Shown here in pieces: positions 5,719 to 5,744 of a stretch of DNA of 5,744 nt. The stretch is from positions 1-5,744 of the forward strand of contig JASLGO010000164.1 of NCBI GenBank assembly GCA_030150135.1, read 5' to 3'. A model generated the notes under the pieces. It did not search any database and was not told where the DNA came from. It saw only the letters and a program-made list of their open reading frames with translations. Both the position numbers and the translations under genes were made by a program. Source of the DNA: Aquirhabdus sp. GTDB taxonomy: Bacteria > Pseudomonadota > Gammaproteobacteria > Pseudomonadales > Moraxellaceae. How positions within the stretch are numbered: the first letter of the stretch is position 1; the number at the start of each line of letters is the position of its first letter.

Positions 5719-5744
5719 GTGAGAAATTCGCTCATGTTTCGATG

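Noticed and set aside
5719..5744. Possible start of a divergent plus-strand gene at the right edge (ATG at 5734, or GTG at 5719), such as the ppsR-type kinase gene often found beside ppsA.
   Set aside because: Only a few codons are visible, with no good ribosome binding site and no recognisable match to the ppsR N-terminus.
1..5744. Mobile elements, CRISPR arrays, tRNA genes or defence systems.
   Set aside because: No direct-repeat arrays, transposase motifs, cloverleaf sequences or defence domains were seen; the content is ordinary core-type genes.

Overview
The window reads as ordinary chromosomal DNA from a gammaproteobacterium. It is most likely Acinetobacter or a close relative in the Moraxellaceae. 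This rests on recalled protein similarity (the S6 N-terminus, phosphoenolpyruvate synthase and GYF_2-RDD protein all look Acinetobacter-like), on the moderately AT-rich composition and on AT-rich sigma-70-type promoters. No database search was possible. All five recognised genes lie on the minus strand, so transcription runs from the right end of the window to the left.

In transcription order: (1) ppsA, phosphoenolpyruvate synthase (5677 to 3296), full length, probably starting at a TTG codon and closed by a strong perfectly palindromic terminator at 3241-3270. (2) A GYF_2-RDD membrane protein (3160 to 2360) with its own probable promoter. (3) A CNNM/CBS-pair/CorC_HlyC membrane protein of the YtfL/PaeA type (2245 to 941), after a 114-base gap. 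(4) A second, shorter RDD membrane protein (937 to 266), three bases after the CNNM gene and so almost certainly co-transcribed with it. (5) The first 32 codons of rpsF, ribosomal protein S6 (96 to 1 and beyond the window edge), behind a good promoter and a leader of about 110 nt.

The genes form three apparent units. The first is ppsA alone, acting in gluconeogenesis. The second is a membrane cluster in which two RDD proteins flank a CNNM/CBS transporter-like protein, suggesting a shared role in cation or polyamine transport or envelope homeostasis (inference). The third is the ribosomal rpsF operon, whose leader carries a candidate S6:S18 autoregulatory structure just before the start codon.

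No mobile element, CRISPR array, tRNA, rRNA, prophage or defence gene is visible, and no gene is visibly broken. I found no convincing new system. The observations worth a second look are mostly regulatory: the rpsF leader, a mini-ORF overlapping the CNNM start, an inverted repeat ahead of ppsA, and the ppsA TTG start.
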